NCBI GenBank assembly: GCA_944470555.2
Contig: OX104134.1
Span: 52,257,890-52,321,889, forward strand
DNA length: 64,000 nt
Direction: 5' to 3'
DNA from: Heterobilharzia americana
Lineage: Eukaryota; Platyhelminthes; Trematoda; Strigeidida; Schistosomatidae
Below are positions 10,701 to 20,968 of the stretch, one piece after another; the first letter of the stretch is position 1, and each line of letters begins with the position of its first letter. The notes under the pieces were generated by a model. That model ran no database searches. It was not told the DNA's origin and worked only from the letters and a program-made list of their open reading frames with translations. The translations under genes and the position numbers were made by a program.

Positions 10701-11885
10701 GATTTGGAATATCATAATCTTTATTATGGGATCGATTTAGGTCACATAAGTGGTGGATGGTTTCCTTCAGTAGAACATCTGTGACGAGAGACAAGGTATC
10801 CAACACAACAATTTTTTACCTATCTAACTGAATCAACAAATCATATATGTCGCAGAGATTGTGATTCAACAGCTTGTACTTGACAGGTTCATGTATTTTC
10901 ACAAGTCATTCAGTGAGTAAATAAATATTTTATTCTCAGGTTGTGAAGTTAACATGAGAGAAGCCGGTTTACAGGGATCATGAAATTGATAATTGCAGAA
11001 AAACCTAAAAAGCTTGAGCAATGTTGAATGGGAGATTAAACTCTATCATGATATCAAGTGTCTAAAAGTTATGAAAAGAGCAGGAAAATATCACTTTACA
11101 GCACGTACATATAATTCTGAGTTTAGATCATTCCTACTCACAATTCTTTTTTTCACACTTAAGTGACAACAAACGGCGCAATATTCAGTGTTTGCGTTAT
11201 GAGTAGTCGACATGATTGACTTATCTGCAAAACCCAGTGTTTCGTCAGATAAACGTCTGTTTTAACAGCAACTCTTTTGTTCGTAGCTTTATTGATCAAT
11301 AATAACCTACTGCAATGATTTCAGGAATAAGTAATTATCCATACAATCATTTAATCCAGGTGAATGTCGAAGTTCAGCCGTTTCTCACTCTTCCAGTGTT
11401 GTCTTTCCCAGAAATTTAGATTGATAATACTGAAAATATTTGTTGTGGTGCAAGTAACTAACGACTGGAAGAATCGTCGTTCAACAGTGGTGAATATTAT
11501 ACATATGTAAAACTTCGTAGATTTCACATTAAAGTATGCAGAATTGTCAAGCAGATACATTGGCTGTTATTTGACTTCTATTAGAGTTTATCATATCTAG
11601 TGGTGGCCGAATTGGAACATTTCGGGAAGACCGTAAAAACAGGAATCGGAGAACCCGATGAACGAAGTTATTTACATAGTTCTGTTCTAATAAACGATTC
11701 ATCACTTATTTTTTTCAGAATCTTTTTTTGTCTGTCCTCAGAACTTAATATCGTCGAATAGAAAGAAATTTGTTTCATACAGCTTTATTTGTTTAGTGAT
11801 ACATCCGCCTTAGTATTTGAGTAGTTTCGCTTTTCTCTATCCGTTTACAATGTATACATTCTCAAGCATATGAGATAAAAACGAC
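10701..11885. other. Intergenic, no gene seen
   Basis: AT-rich sequence between RTE copy B and the large inverted repeat. No supportable frame. Confidence 0.5.
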
Positions 11886-11902
11886 GGGCAGTGGCTAGCA
11901 GT

Positions 11903-11950
11903 GGAATCCAGGATGTGCATCTAGTCGTATTTGGGACTCATCAGTTGGAT
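11903..11950 (-). ncRNA. Degenerate hammerhead ribozyme motif (SINE family 1)
   Basis: The minus strand has CTGATGA, a weak stem II (gtc...gac around caaatac), then TAGA where GAAA is required, then a stretch ending CATCCTGG. The loss of the conserved GA of box 2 predicts no cleavage. Confidence 0.65.
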
Positions 11951-12112
11951 GTAACTGCATCTCAGTGAGTGATGTTTCCGCCGGGACTCGGACTCTGGAG
12001 CAATCGTTCCAAACGCCAGGGCGTTATCCACTACACCACCGAGCCACGATAGCCACTCCTTGTGCGACGGGTATAGGTTTACTGGGAACAACATCACTCA
12101 TTGAGAGGCAGG

Positions 12113-12165
12113 TACATCCAACTGACGAGTCCCAAATACGACTAAATGCGCATCCTGGATTCCAC
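12113..12165 (+). ncRNA. Degenerate hammerhead ribozyme motif, opposite orientation
   Basis: The plus strand has CTGACGA at 12122-12128, a weak stem II, then TAAA in place of GAAA, then GCGCATCCTGGAT. The stem I halves atcca and ctggat are retained. Box 2 is mutated, so it is probably inactive. Confidence 0.65.
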
Positions 12166-12300
12166 TGCTAGCCACTATCCATCATTACTATACATAGTTG
12201 AAAGGGCAGGCAATATCGAGGCATCCGCATAGAAGTCCATATGCCAACAGAGACTGATCAATTCGGTCGAATCAACGACGGTGTAATACAAGCAGTAACA

Positions 12301-15300
12301 CATATGAGATAAGACCGTTTAAATAGAAAAACTCAAGTTCAGGCTTTACACAACAATGGAAACAAGTTGGCTAAGTAAGTGAGGTATTCAGCTTCACCGT
12401 TCAACACATCTTTATATTTTGAGTGTTTATCTTCGCTCTGGGCGAATTAATATCACACAACTGTCATCTGTTTCAAATCGGGTAATCCTCAAACCACTAC
12501 TTAAAATTCATTGCAGATTCAAATTTTCTTTTAAATATAATCATTATCACACAAAATTCATTTTCATTCGTGATATTTTGAAATGCTTCTCCTCTGAGCT
12601 TACGCATTAACTGTGAATAACAGATATCACAATCGCTTTCCAACTTCTAGTTGTTTGTGAATGTGAAGTGTCGTACCATTTTTGTGCAAATCATACAATT
12701 TACTGACAACTGGAAAGTGTTTTGTTCTTTTAAAAGCAGACAATGTTTGAAAACCCACTTAAAATGGTAGATATCTGTATTAGAAAAAAATATAAACAAA
12801 CTCAGTCCACTCGTACTAATACGAAAAGGAACTTCATATTTTTACTTTGGTATATTCAGTTTATCAAAGTAAACTCCCAACCTCTCAGAAACCGTATGTT
12901 TCAGAGGCGCACTAACCATGGATTCTGATGCAGCCTTTTCGAATGTACGTGGATATTTCAGTGGTGTGTCGTTTTAATAGATGGATTCGATTACTATAAG
13001 GTTTAAATGGTTATTATTCATGAAACTACCATTTTCCACTTCAAGTGTAGTTGAAACCTAATCATTTCAGTGCACTGTTGCAGCATATCAGTTTTGATAA
13101 TCTTCGGTGATGTTTCATGTTCAGTTTTAAATGATGTAGTATTGGTGATAAAAGTAAAGATGAATGATGAAGTCACTATCGATTACAAAGTAGCAACAAT
13201 TTTTCGCTCAGACATAAAAAGCTATTGCATCTGTAATTTTTTTAAACATACAAACAAATTCACCAAAATATCAATCTCATTTTATACACAGAAAAAATGT
13301 TTTATATTTGCATTAAATATATTTTTTCTTCTGGTTAAATTTGATTGCATAGGCAATTGCAAAAATGGCCAACATACCTTTAATAATTACTAGACGTGGA
13401 AAAATACCAAGCTTTGAGTGCTGATTCTTTCGCTTCTTTATCTGGACTTGAATACCTGTGGGAAAATGAACTTTGAGATTGGTGTCAAAAATAACTGTAA
13501 ATTTGTGAAAGTATCGAAAACCACGTTAGTCATGCACCGATAAGCAAGGTCAGTTGTCTCAAGTTTGAAGTAACTCCGCAGAGTAAAAGAGTGAAAAGCA
13601 AAAACAGACCAATGACCATAATCTGGTCCTCTGACTTTCGTGACGTTGGAATTTTTCTTTTGGTCAGGAAATACAGCTTTATGCTCCTCACGGCTACCTG
13701 ATTGGCTGGTTAATGTGACCTAGATAGGATAGAAACAGATTGAATTAAAGTTACTGAGTCCTGTAAAACTCCATTTTGACTCTAGATTGGCCACAGAAGT
13801 ATAGTCCTTCAGTTAAACTTGTCATCATTGTCAGAAGTCCTGGCCTAAGTCGATACGTCACTGAAGTTTGTACACTATTTTAAAAATCAGGAAACTTCAG
13901 GTTGTTGATATAAGAGAGATGAGTTATCAGGACTACTGCATTTCTCAGAATCGTTGTTTCTACTAACTGGGTTTCTGGAATGTTAACTGTGTAAAAATTT
14001 ATTTGTTATCCTGGAATCACTAAGGTACTGTGACTCAGGCTTTCGCACACATACTTGGTCCTAAAGCAACTTTTAACGTTGAATAAATTTGTGTAGTTTA
14101 CTTTTTGATACTTTGGAAAACAATAAAATGAGACCTTTTTGTATGTTAGGCTTTTTAACGTAATTTAGATGTCATAATGAGTAGGAACATTGACCAGTAT
14201 CCAGTATATGACATCTTTTGGTGGTACGTACGGGAGCTGGCTTATTAATTCCAAACACACAAAATTCAACGATCCGAGATAATCGGTAAAAATTATCTGC
14301 ATTTGGGGATCAACTGCATGTCTGGAAACACTTTATTCAAGGATTTCGCATTTCAAATTCTACATTCTTAACAGATCAGACATGCTCACTCTACTTACCT
14401 AAAGCTGAAATGGCTTCAGTTTCATTTTTTCGAACTTGATTCTGAAGTAAGTGTTTTGATCTTTTAGTTGAAAAAAATACTTCACTGACGCACTGTGATG
14501 CCTGTTATCGATGGAACAATGGTTATTGTTATCACAGACCTTTGCAAATAAGCGTGAATAGTTTAGGCGAATGAAAATTATGCAATTTGGTGTCGTCCAT
14601 GTATAGATTCTGAGGACATTTCATTTGTTTCAGCTCATGAAATATGTTCGACTGTTTTTGTTTGTTTGTATGCGTGAAACGCAGAGACAGTCACAGCCGA
14701 ATTTTAATTAACGTGCTCATCCATACAACATACAGTGAGTGCTGCAACTGATTACCTCTAAACACACAAAATCTTTAGTATATTCATCAGTAGATATGAT
14801 TTAATATAATCCCACTGTGTTTTAAGATCAAAATAAGGTTTTACTGAACGTTTCGCTGTTTAATGTCACAGCTTCTTCAGCGGAATATCCAGGTTTTTCC
14901 GAATATGCCGCTAAAGAAGCTGCGCCATACACAGCAAAATGTTCAAAAAAGGTCGTTTCGATTTTTTAAACACTCCAGAATTACATGAAAACTTACTTCC
15001 ATAATGATTAAATCAGACTGGGCCCTAAACTTCTTCTGGGACTTTCGTAACAACTATGGCCTAGATGTTTATATTTCGTATATTGGTCAGAAATTATGAT
15101 GATTCACAAATAAATAGGTGTTCTCACTGAAGTTTCATCAAAGATGAACTGAAGATAATGCAGCTGTTCCTTGTACATACTGGTAAGAATACAGAGACAT
15201 TTAGGCGGTTAAGTGGATTACACAATTAAGGCGGAAATAGGATAGCAATATAACTTTGGAGCATACCGAATGCACTAGTAGTTAGTTAAAATTCTGAATT

Positions 15301-15525
15301 CCTGTCTCAGACTACTTCCTATTCTTTCTTATCAGCTCACTGTACAATTATTTTCGTCACTCAGCACAACTGTGCAGAGATTTGAATCGACGTCAGTTCT
15401 ATTTTCAACTCCCACATTTCGCAGGCAATGCAAATATACCCGTGAACAAGCAGTGATACACTTCAACGGACAAAGCGTATTGGATAATAGTAATAATAAT
15501 AACATATATATGTATATATATATAC
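12301..15525. other. AT-rich segment of the left arm, no gene seen
   Basis: Mirrored at 23762-26988. Frames at 12419, 12743 and 13070 (61-107 codons) lack any family features and are duplicated only because the whole arm is. It holds the hairpin at 14846-14944. Confidence 0.55.
14846..14944. repeat. Imperfect 45-bp hairpin with hammerhead-like words
   Basis: gaacgtttcgctg...cttcttcagcgg at 14846-14890 is imperfectly complementary to ccgctaaagaagctg...cagcaaaatgttc at 14901-14944. The minus strand reads CTGAAGA, a GCTGT/ACAGC stem, then GAAAC, which resembles the CUGANGA/GAAA boxes of hammerheads reported in Penelope-like elements. One extra base sits before the stem. Mirrored at 24343-24441. 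Confidence 0.5.
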
Positions 15526-17262
15526 GCCGACCACTTCAAGAAGCTCTTGAGTCGACCATCACCTGCACTTCGTCCAGAAATACCACCTGCAGCCCAGCCA
15601 CAGAACTACAAGTGAACATAAATCCTCCAACGAAATTCAAAGTGTTGAACGCCATAAAGCTGCTGAAATGCGGTAAAGCAGCAGGGCCAGATGGAACCCC
15701 ACCAGAAGCACCGAGAGCAGACACAGAGACAACAGTGGACATGCTCACACCACTACTGCAGAAGTTCTGGAAGGAAGGAAGGAAGGAAGGAAGGGAAGGT
15801 ACCTGGCGATTGGGAGAAGGGTTACCGTATCAAACTGCCGAAGAAGGGCGACCTAGGTCTTTGCGAGAACTGGCGCGGAATCATGCTCCTGTTCACTCCA
15901 AGCAAAATATTTGGCCGCATCATCCTGGACAGACTAAAAAATGCTCTGCGTTCAAAACTACGACGAGAACAGGCTGGACTCATGAAGTACAAGTCATGTG
16001 CGGATCAAATTGCAACACCTCAATAAGCATCATCATAGAACAGAGTGTAGAATGGAAGTCAACTCAACTCTACCTCAACTTCATCATTTTTGAAAAGGCA
16101 TTCGACAGCGTCGACCGACAAGTAATTAAGTAGGCAGCTGCTTCAACACTACGGTTTTAGTGCTACAAACATTTATCAACCTCATTCAACAGCAGCTATA
16201 TGATGATATGATGCTACATGCCAAGTGATTCACATCGGGAAGATAAGTGATGGTTTTGAAGTTACGACATGAGTGACGCATGGTTGCCGACTATTCCCCG
16301 TGATCTTCCTGATTGTGGTCGACTGGTCCGGTGCATGTAACAAACTGTGAGGAGCGAGAAGTGGGGGATTTGCCGGACCGCATTAACGAACCTGGAATAT
16401 TTGGATTTAGCTGATTACTTTTGTCTGATGTCGCACAAACTTGAAGATGTACAGGCGAAAACTAACAGGTTGACAGAAGTGGCAGGGCAGCGAAGATGGG
16501 ACTTACTTCAAGTGAACTTAGAGAAGACAGAGGTGATGAAGATACCCAACCAACAACACCAACATCAACAACAAGCTCCACTCACCATCGACGGGAGAAA
16601 CTTGAAGGAAGTAGCCTCCTTCACCTATCTAGGAAGCACTGTTTCAACTACAGGCGGGACAGACGAGGATGTCAAAGTCAGCCAGGATCGGAAAAGCAAG
16701 ACAGGTGTTCATTAGCCTGAAACCAGTGTGGAGATCTTCTGCACTGCACTCAGCATAAAGCGTGAACAAGATCCGAATTTTCAACACCAACGTGAGTCAA
16801 GTCAGTGCTTCTGTATGGTTCAGAGACTTGGCGCATTACGAAAGGGATTTCCAACAAACTACACACATTCATCAAGAACTGCCTACGCTGGCTCGTTACT
16901 GAAGATCAAATGGATGGCCAGAAATAATAAGCAACAAGTAACTCTGGTCGGGTAACAAACCAACCAAGAGGCTATCGCTCAACAAATATGTAGAAGAAAG
17001 TGAAGATGGATTTGGCATACACTGAGAAGACCGACTGGGGACATCACGCGTCAGACCAGGTCGTTGAGTGGAACCCCGATGAGAAGCGACGAGTTGGGCG
17101 TCCGAGGGTGACATGGAGGAGATTGTGTGAGGAGGAAATGAGAGGTTGTGGGCTGTCGTGGAGCCAGGTTCAAAAGATTGCAGAGAAGAGAGTGGAATGG
17201 AGACGTGCTACTGAAGCCCTATGTTCCATTAGGAACCCAAGGGACTAATAATAATATAATAA
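15526..17262 (+). mobile_element. RTE retrotransposon copy C, 5'-truncated
   Basis: Begins abruptly after a TA-rich run with HFKKLLSRPSPALRPEI-type sequence. It continues KCGKAAGPDGTPPEA, the GGAA frameshifting tract, KLPKKGDLGLCENWRGI, CADQIAT, and motif A (FEKAFDSVDR near 16100). The active-site box is degenerate (LADYFCLMSHKLED near 16410). The thumb and C-terminal part follow: IDGRNLKEVASFTYLGSTVS near 16600, then GRPRVTWRRLCEEEMRG near 17100. It ends ggaacccaagggac plus a TAA-type tail. Frame changes and the broken YADD box make it inactive. The first 700 bp belong to the inverted-repeat arm. Confidence 0.85.
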
Positions 17263-18339
17263 TAATACTATCTTAGAAATCTGAATTCCAATGAAGCAAA
17301 TGCGTTTGAAATTTAAGTACTGAATAATAATCACGAATGGTTAGTTAGTAGTGTCAGTGATAAGAAAACTAAGGTTCATTTGTTAAGAACCTAATTAAAG
17401 TTATGAGTCTGAATTTACAAGTAGTACACAAGGATGCCTTATAACAAATTCATTAAATATTACTGGATCAGTTTGTTCTTTATGAAATGAAGAGATTTAA
17501 TATAGAGTTACATACTATCATATCGTGGAAGTTTCATATTACCAGGAGATTTCTAGAAATCTGTATTTCATCGAAAAGTCGATCAAGAGACTTAGCCTAC
17601 CGTCTATGTAGGATGAAAAAAACCATCAATCGGCTGGGTGAAAACTGACAAGCCAAATAAGTGATGAAGCTCAGTGTTACGTTAAAAGATGGTGCAGTTT
17701 TAATGAATAAGCATCCTCTATAAGAGTGACTCAACAAAGTTTGAGGTAAAAACTTCATGATGCAATAAAATCCTCTTCCTCAATTAACATTTGGACAACA
17801 GTCACAGACAACAAAACTACCTAAACACTTGTGTAATATCTGAATATCCTTCATTTCTTGACTAAGTTATTGTTGATAGTAGTATCAAGCCCGATGGTGA
17901 AACGTCTACGATAGAATGTTACACCTCAGAGAACCCCAAACAATCATCATCGTTATCTTGCCAGACAAATTGTTCATAATATATTTCAAGGCATAGAAAA
18001 GCCTACATTAAAAGTAGAAAAAAATTTGAAGAAAGGAATATTCGTGTCAATTGAAAATAAGAGGCTAGTAAACTTATACATAAACCCACCAAATTCGTAT
18101 TAATCCTTCCATAATTCGTTGCTAATATCATGATTCAGTTAAGCAATCTGTAAACAGTGGCTCTGCATTGCACCAGTAATCAGCGAATTCCGCCCAGAAG
18201 ACAGATTTTAATATTTTCCTAAGCTACCTTATGTAGTTATGGTCACTTCATTCGTGTTAAGTCTTGCAGATAACCACTAAATTTCTCATCATATCAGTTA
18301 CACAATTTCTACCTAGTTCATATATTTCTCATTTTTATA

Positions 18340-18382
<43 letters not shown>

Positions 18383-19170
18383 GGCATTTAAGTTGACTGA
18401 TAATACCAGCCTTCTTAAAACAGCATGGATCCCTTTTATTTAGAAGTTCATTACCATCTGCTTGCAAACTACAACAATTTTCATGTTAATTTATACCAAA
18501 GGTTTGGATAATTGAATCAGTTTGATTAAAATTCATCGGCTTGAAGAAAAGATGAAATTATTTTTATCTGTGCAGCTGGTGAAAAACCTAGAAATAAAAC
18601 GCATCCATGCCATCCTGCTAAAAGTGGTGTTCTTCCTACACTTAGATTCATTTTATGAAAGGAATTGTATGGAATTTTATTTGCTTCACATCCAAAGGTA
18701 TTTGTGCATTATATTTGATTGATAAGACGTAAAAGCCATTTTAACATTGTTTATTCTTTGTCTCAGCATCCTACACATACGAGTTACTTCCTAAAACAAA
18801 ATAAATTTGTTTTACCTTCAATGGGAAATACAAATGTCAAAATAAAGAATATCACTTACCTAATGCTCAAGTTTCTACAAACCTTCAAATCCTAACTGGG
18901 TTTTGATATCCATAAACTTATTCCAAGTTTGTTTTGTTTGTTTTCACAATGAGTAGATTTTAGTTAATCCGCCTAACAAGTCCAAATTACATAGACCAGA
19001 GAAAGCATCAACTGAGGTCATCTTCATAAAGGCGAAAATTCCTCTTAGCTATTTTAGAAAAATGTCATTGATTCTAATTTACTAAATACATCGAAAATCC
19101 TGACGCACTGCAGAGCAAAGTTTATGTAAAACCAGTAAATAATACAATCTATCATTATTTATTGAAATAC
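17263..19170. other. Spacer sequence, no gene seen
   Basis: AT-rich; contains a (TA)n run at 18340-18379. No protein-like frame of note. Confidence 0.55.
18340..18379. repeat. (TA)n microsatellite
   Basis: About 40 bases of uninterrupted TA dinucleotides. Confidence 0.95.
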
Positions 19171-19520
19171 TTGTATTTCTTCCTTGTTTTATTGGACCGA
19201 ATTGTTCGACCTCTATTGGCATATGGGCCCTCATGAGGATGCTTCAGTACTGCCTGAATGTTAATTATGTTAATTTGGTTGGTTGGAGCCAACAGAGGAA
19301 TCCAGAACGCGCGTTTCGTCCTATTTGGGACTCATCGGCTGGATGTAGCTGAACCCCCGTGGCATGGTTGTATACGCCTTAGCATTTGAAGCGAAGGGTA
19401 CGAGGTTTGAGTCTCAGTGGGAACAACATCAGTCACTGGGGTGCAGGTACATCCATCTGACAAGTCCAAAATAGGACGGAAAGCATATCCTGGATCACTT
19501 TGCTAACCACAACCAGCCAG
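19171..19520 (+). mobile_element. SINE family 1 copy, diverged
   Basis: Carries the family's upstream word ctattggcatatgggc near 19215. A minus-strand hammerhead motif (19298-19345) follows, then a tRNA-like segment with gtggcatggttgtatacgc and a B-box-like gaggtttgagtctc (19355-19425), and a degenerate plus-strand hammerhead (19450-19495). The order is the same as in the 27-kb copy. Confidence 0.65.
19298..19345 (-). ncRNA. Hammerhead motif, near-consensus (U4 to C)
   Basis: The minus strand has atccag then CCGATGA, a perfect stem II (GTCC caaata GGAC), then GAAA. ACGCGCGT follows as a short self-complementary stem III, then TCTGGAT. Stem I is perfect over six pairs (atccag/ctggat). Only the U of the CUGAUGA box is changed, and the cleavage triplet reads GUU. 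Confidence 0.72.
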
Positions 19521-19794
19521 AGTAACACAGTTTATGAAAATGGGTGAATTGTGTTAAATTTTATCGATACTTATCTTGTAACAGAATAGTCAGTTGCACT
19601 ACATTTCATCAAGGTCATAAACAGTCAGTGTATATGCGCTTCTTATAACCTTTGAATCTGCGAATTTCAGATACGTTTCTGTATGCAAGAAAAGTAAAAA
19701 CATTTTCTGATTATCTTTAGAACAGACGCAATGATTATTTTTAGAAAGATTACCCCACTTATCATCAAAATATCTACATCTTTTATGTTTATAT

Positions 19795-20120
19795 TGGGGG
19801 TTGATTGAAGGTGAAATGAAAGTTTGGACCACGGCCGGATTCGAACCAGCGACCACCAGGATTCCGCCTGGATGCTCTACCGCCTGAGCTACAAAGCTCG
19901 ACTGCTAACCAGATTTTTATTTCTCTTCAATTACCATGAACTTTTCCCGACTACCATGTGAATTCCTGATGCGTGACTACCACTTGATCTTCTTCATCCT
20001 GGGTGCCTAGTCAGGACATCTCACCCCAATCCAAATCTAACGGAATCAGAGATGGGGACCATCAAGTTGATTATCATTTTGACTATCTGAGATAGCCGTG
20101 GTTTGACAGACTAGTATTTA
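19795..20120 (-). mobile_element. tRNA-derived SINE, third family (tRNA-like head 19830-19905)
   Basis: The minus strand has a clear A box (TAGCTCAGGCGGTAGAGCA), a CCAGG/CCTGG anticodon-type stem, and a T arm with GGTTCGAATCC. The stretches that should form the acceptor stem do not pair and the anticodon loop is 6 bases. It is therefore a tRNA-derived repeat and not a working tRNA gene. A body with direct copies of the gattgaaggtgaaatgaaa flank extends to the palindrome at 20075. Confidence 0.65.
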
Positions 20121-20256
20121 TACTGGGTGATGATTGAAGGTGAGGTGAAAATTTGGTTCGAGTCCGGCTGCGGTTCAAATTTTCATTTCACCTTCAATCA
20201 TCACCCAGTATAAATACTTATCTGTCAAACCACGACTATCTCAGATAGTCAAAATG
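20075..20256. repeat. 182-bp near-perfect palindrome
   Basis: Arms of about 80 bp (20075-20160 and 20178-20256) are reverse complements with a few mismatches and a small indel. The central 17 bases contain a B-box-like ggttcgagtcc remnant. The arm sequence gattgaaggtga...gaaa also flanks the tRNA-like SINE at 19800, so the palindrome appears built from SINE ends. Confidence 0.85.
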
Positions 20257-20261
20257 TTAGT

Positions 20262-20731
20262 TTAAATTTTGAGGGGGTTGTGGAGATTTGGAAATATTTC
20301 AAGTTGTTATTCATCGAAGACTGACATCAGTTGGAGGAACAAAGGAAACCTGGGAGCAACGGACAGCTGTTTCGTCCTAGTATGAAACTCCTCAGCAGTG
20401 CGCACCACGACCCCACCAGCAGGGATCGAAACCGCGACCTTCAGGTTCCGCGACCAGCGCGTTACCATTGAGCCATTGGGTCAGAATCCAATGCTCCATA
20501 TTTCCAACTTCTGTTAGCTCACGATATAGCGCAAACCGCCACCCAATGTCATCGTTGAGTATTTGTCCTCACGGCCATCAGGCTTTGACTCCACCGGTCA
20601 CGACTTGTCATTGGAACTTCGGGAATACTTCTCGAAGCTAGTCACCAACGAGCACTAGTTCAATTAAATTTTGAGGGGGTTGTGGAGATTTGGAAATATT
20701 TCAAGTTGTTATTCATCGAAGACTGACATCA
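20262..20731 (-). mobile_element. Hammerhead SINE family 2, minus copy with 68-bp terminal direct repeats
   Basis: The unit has a tRNA-like head (minus, about 20485-20420, with TGGCTCAATGGTAACGCG and GGTTTCGATCCC) and a hammerhead motif downstream of it (20356-20403). A 68-bp sequence, ttaaattttgagggggttg...gactgacatca, occurs at both ends (20262-20330 and 20664-20731), so the period is 402 bp. A partially tandem, over-unit-length copy carrying a hammerhead recalls retrozymes, which move through circular RNA. That interpretation is inference. Confidence 0.7.
20356..20403 (-). ncRNA. Hammerhead ribozyme motif (SINE family 2, minus copy)
   Basis: The minus strand has GCACTG, CTGAGGA, stem II GTTT/GGAC (two G-U pairs), GAAA, a palindromic stem III ACAGCTGT, the cleavage base C of a GUC triplet, then CGTTGC. 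All core boxes are intact. Stem I pairs with one mismatch and one wobble. Helix I is open, so this is type I. Confidence 0.78.
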
Positions 20732-20968
20732 ATTAGCTATATCGTGAGCTAACAGAAGTTGGAAATATGGAGCATTGGATTCTGACCCAGTGGCTCAATG
20801 GTAACGCGCTGGTCGCGGAACCTGAAGGTCGCGGTTTCGATCCCTGCTGGTGGGGTCGTGGGTGCGCACTGCTGAGGAGTCCCATACTAGGACGAAACAG
20901 CTGTCCATTGCTCCCAGGTTTCCTTTGTTCCTCCAACTGATGTCAGTCTTCGATGAATAACAACTTGA
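20728..20968 (+). mobile_element. Hammerhead SINE family 2, plus copy (head-to-head with the minus copy)
   Basis: Starts agctatatcgtgagctaac and runs through the tRNA-like head (A-box-like tggctcaatggtaacgcg near 20791, B-box-like ggtttcgatccc near 20833). The hammerhead (20865-20911) follows, and the tail gatgtcagtcttcgatgaat. It is the reverse complement of 20302-20530 with few changes, so the two copies form a long inverted pair. Confidence 0.75.
20865..20911 (+). ncRNA. Hammerhead ribozyme motif with full core and GUC site
   Basis: Core: gcactg (stem I 3' side), CTGAGGA at 20872-20878, stem II GTCC/GGAC closing catacta, GAAA at 20894-20897, stem III ACAGCTGT, C at 20905 as the cleavage base, then CATTGC (stem I 5' side, five of six pairs). 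Every invariant base of box 1 and box 2 is present. Stem III is a palindrome with no loop, so efficient cleavage would probably need a dimer, as described for Sm-alpha. This is the best ribozyme candidate in the window. Confidence 0.83.

Larger units (their letters stand above)
11886..12300 (-). mobile_element. tRNA-derived SINE family 1 (Sm-alpha-like), left-arm copy
   Basis: On the minus strand this has a tRNA-like head near 12050-11980 with an A-box-like TGGTGTAGTGGATAACGC and a B-box-like GAGTCCGAGTCCC. Hammerhead-type sequences in opposite orientations lie on both sides (11903-11950 minus, 12113-12165 plus). The upstream piece with ttggcatatggac near 12240 recurs at 19.2, 27.0 and 47.6 kb and defines the family. 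The combination of a Pol III-like promoter and a hammerhead core matches what is known of schistosome Sm-alpha; the exact family name is inferred. Confidence 0.72.
11887..16242 (+). repeat. Large inverted repeat, left arm (4.36 kb)
   Basis: Every sampled stretch equals the reverse complement of 23045-27401, with coordinate sums of 39288 up to about 13300 and 39287 near the inner end. Differences seen are a C/T near 12382, an A-run of 6 versus 5 near 13303, and a T-run of 5 versus 6 near 14105. The outer end lies in a hammerhead SINE, where mismatches begin. The inner end lies inside RTE copy C at cacatcgggaag. Confidence 0.92.

Noticed and set aside
13070..13393. 107-codon frame duplicated in both palindrome arms
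   Set aside because: Duplicated only because the arm is; the right-arm version is shortened by the homopolymer difference, and composition is that of AT-rich non-coding DNA.
15372..15525. N-terminal part of a 253-codon frame running into RTE copy C
   Set aside because: The first 50 codons are non-RTE, low-complexity sequence read by chance into the truncated element. The same frame in the right arm (23915) is only the mirror copy.
19830..19905. Apparent tRNA gene on the minus strand
   Set aside because: A and B boxes are good and the T arm pairs, but the acceptor stem does not pair and the anticodon loop is six bases; it is a SINE head.
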